DNA from: an uncultured Clostridia bacterium
GTDB lineage: Bacteria > Bacillota_A > Clostridia > Oscillospirales > Oscillospiraceae
Assembly: GCA_947307375.1 (NCBI GenBank)
Contig: CAMZIX010000086.1
Coordinates: forward strand, 1 to 5,454
Direction: 5' to 3'
DNA: 5,454 bases
The notes under the pieces are model-generated. The model was not told the origin of the DNA. It was given only the letters and a program-made list of their open reading frames with translations, and made no database searches. Of the stretch, positions 4,619-5,454 are shown piece after piece. Each line of letters opens with the position of its first letter. The first letter of the stretch is position 1. The position numbers and the translations under genes are program-made.

Positions 4619-5050
4619 ATGAAAACTGCCGTCATCCAGCTTCTGACCGCGTTCATCTCCTCCCTGGGCTTTTCGATGCTCTTCGGCCTGCGCCGCCGCT
4701 TTCTCGTCTTCGCCGCGCTGGGCGGCCTGCTGTGCTGGGGCGTCTATCTCGGCATGGACGCCTGGCTGCACAGGGAATTCCTCTCCTGCCTCATGGCCTC
4801 GTCCTTCGCCGTCGTCTATGCGGAGCTGCTGGCCCGCCGGCTGAAAACGCCCGCCACGCTCTTCGTCGTGCCGTCCATCCTCCCGCTGGTGCCCGGCGGC
4901 TCGCTCTATTATACGATGGAGAACATCGTCCACGGCCGCATGGAGGCCGCGCGCAGCTTCGGCCAGCAGACCCTGATCGCCGCGCTGGCCATCGCCGCCG
5001 GCATCAGCTTTGTCGTCGCCCTGCGCGAGATCCAGACCAGAAAACAATGA
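4619..5050 (+). CDS. Threonine/serine exporter family, small subunit (ThrE C-terminal/YjjB type)
   Basis: This 143-residue membrane protein matches the C-terminal ThrE_2 (DUF3815) part of ThrE and E. coli YjjB. It has about four hydrophobic segments, near residues 5-23, 28-46, 53-70 and 117-135. The signature block PSILPLVPGGSLYYTM (85-100) is intact. The ATG at 4619 is preceded by a near-perfect AAAGGAGG with a 6-base spacing. It follows the large subunit by 13 bases, so the two are translated from one mRNA and presumably assemble into one transporter. Its length is normal for the stand-alone small subunit. A G+C-rich hairpin at 5056-5082 closes the operon. Confidence 0.93.
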   Translation: MKTAVIQLLTAFISSLGFSMLFGLRRRFLVFAALGGLLCWGVYLGMDAWLHREFLSCLMASSFAVVYAELLARRLKTPATLFVVPSILPLVPGGSLYYTMENIVHGRMEAARSFGQQTLIAALAIAAGISFVVALREIQTRKQ

Positions 5051-5055
5051 ACAGC

Positions 5056-5082
5056 AGGGCCCGCCGGATCGGCGGGCCTTTC
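5056..5082 (+). terminator. Probable terminator of the exporter operon
   Basis: A perfect 9-bp G+C stem (5058-5066 with 5070-5078) closes a 3-base loop. It can be extended by a G-T and an A-T pair and is followed by only three T's (5079-5081). The short T-run makes termination leaky at best. Since the next start codon is at 5094, readthrough may supply or tune synthesis of GluQRS. Confidence 0.65.
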
Positions 5083-5093
5083 ACGGAGCTTTT

Positions 5094-5454
5094 ATGGATA
5101 AAACGGTCGTCGGGCGCTTTGCGCCCAGCCCCTCGGGCTATCTGCATATGGGCAATCTCCTCGCCATGCTGCTGGCATGGCTGGACTGCCGCGCCCTCGG
5201 CGGGGAGCTGATCTTCCGTATGGAGGATCTGGACCCCGCCCGCTCCAAGCCGGAGTACGTCGCGGCGCTGGCCGAGGACCTGCGCTGGCTCGGGCTGGAC
5301 TGGGACCGCGGCTGGCCGGATCCCGCCTACGCCCAATCCCGGCGCACCGCGCTGTATGAGGAGGCCTTCCGGGAACTGGAGAAGCAGGACCTCGTCTATC
5401 CCTGCTGGTGCAGCCGCGCCGAACGCCTGGCCGCCGCCTCCGCGCCGCAGCCCG
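5094..5454 (+). CDS. gluQRS: Glutamyl-Q tRNA(Asp) synthetase, N-terminal part, cut by window end
   Basis: This truncated GluRS paralogue activates glutamate and attaches it to queuosine at position 34 of tRNA-Asp. The 120 visible residues begin MDKTVVGRFAPSPSGYLHMGN. FAPSPSG and the HIGH-like motif HMGN (18-21) mark the class I Rossmann active site. RMEDLDPAR (42-50) is closer to the EDLDP form of GluQRS than to the EDTD of true GluRS. PCWC (103-106) supplies the Cys-x-Cys half of the zinc site seen in E. coli YadB; the second half is beyond the window. YAQSRR and LVYPCWCSR also fit GluQRS. GGAG lies 5 bases before the ATG. The 43-base gap from the exporter gene contains a hairpin terminator, and no clear promoter is visible, so transcription may rely on readthrough. 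A full-length GluRS is less likely but cannot be excluded without the C-terminal half. Confidence 0.88.
   Translation, partial: MDKTVVGRFAPSPSGYLHMGNLLAMLLAWLDCRALGGELIFRMEDLDPARSKPEYVAALAEDLRWLGLDWDRGWPDPAYAQSRRTALYEEAFRELEKQDLVYPCWCSRAERLAAASAPQP

Noticed and set aside
3765..4622. Plus-strand open frame of about 285 codons in another frame over the exporter large subunit
   Set aside because: Arg/Gly/Pro-rich frame shift of the real gene; it begins inside the promoter region and has no domain.

Overview
The window looks like chromosomal core DNA from a G+C-rich, anaerobic Clostridia-type Firmicute, perhaps an Oscillospiraceae-like gut organism. This is an inference from several traits: strong AGGAGG-type ribosome binding sites, near-consensus sigma-A promoters, several intrinsic hairpin/T-run terminators, a rubredoxin, and a serine/threonine exporter split into two genes. 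No mobile element, CRISPR array or phage gene was seen.

Layout. (1) At 1-116, the 5' half of a tRNA-Ser(GCU) gene lies on the minus strand and runs off the left edge, with its own promoter. (2) At 186-1270, a plus-strand gene stands alone: a membrane-anchored phosphatidylinositol-specific phospholipase C-like enzyme with an extended -10 promoter and a terminator. (3) At 1271-1733 is a gene-free, hairpin-rich region. It contains a strong minus-strand terminator with a plausible promoter about 270 bases upstream, which makes a candidate small RNA. It also contains an isolated consensus plus-strand promoter that fires straight into a terminator. (4) At 1734-3731, read on the minus strand, are a promoter, an 85-residue small protein, a very short rubredoxin missed by long-ORF calling, an intrinsic terminator, a MATE efflux transporter and a final terminator. 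(5) At 3765-5082, on the plus strand and divergent from the previous block, are a consensus promoter and the two halves of a ThrE-type (YjjP/YjjB) amino or organic acid exporter, then a terminator. (6) At 5094-5454 is the start of glutamyl-Q tRNA(Asp) synthetase (GluQRS), cut by the right edge.

How the parts relate. The two exporter halves almost certainly form one transporter. The 85-residue protein and rubredoxin genes are 24 bases apart and should share one transcript. The MATE gene has a full terminator hairpin 14 bases before its start codon, so its expression probably depends on readthrough or attenuation. No convincing multi-gene novel system is present. The most interesting unexplained items are the candidate RNA at 1297-1564, the orphan 85-residue protein, the terminator in the MATE leader, and the promoter that points into a terminator at 1689-1765.
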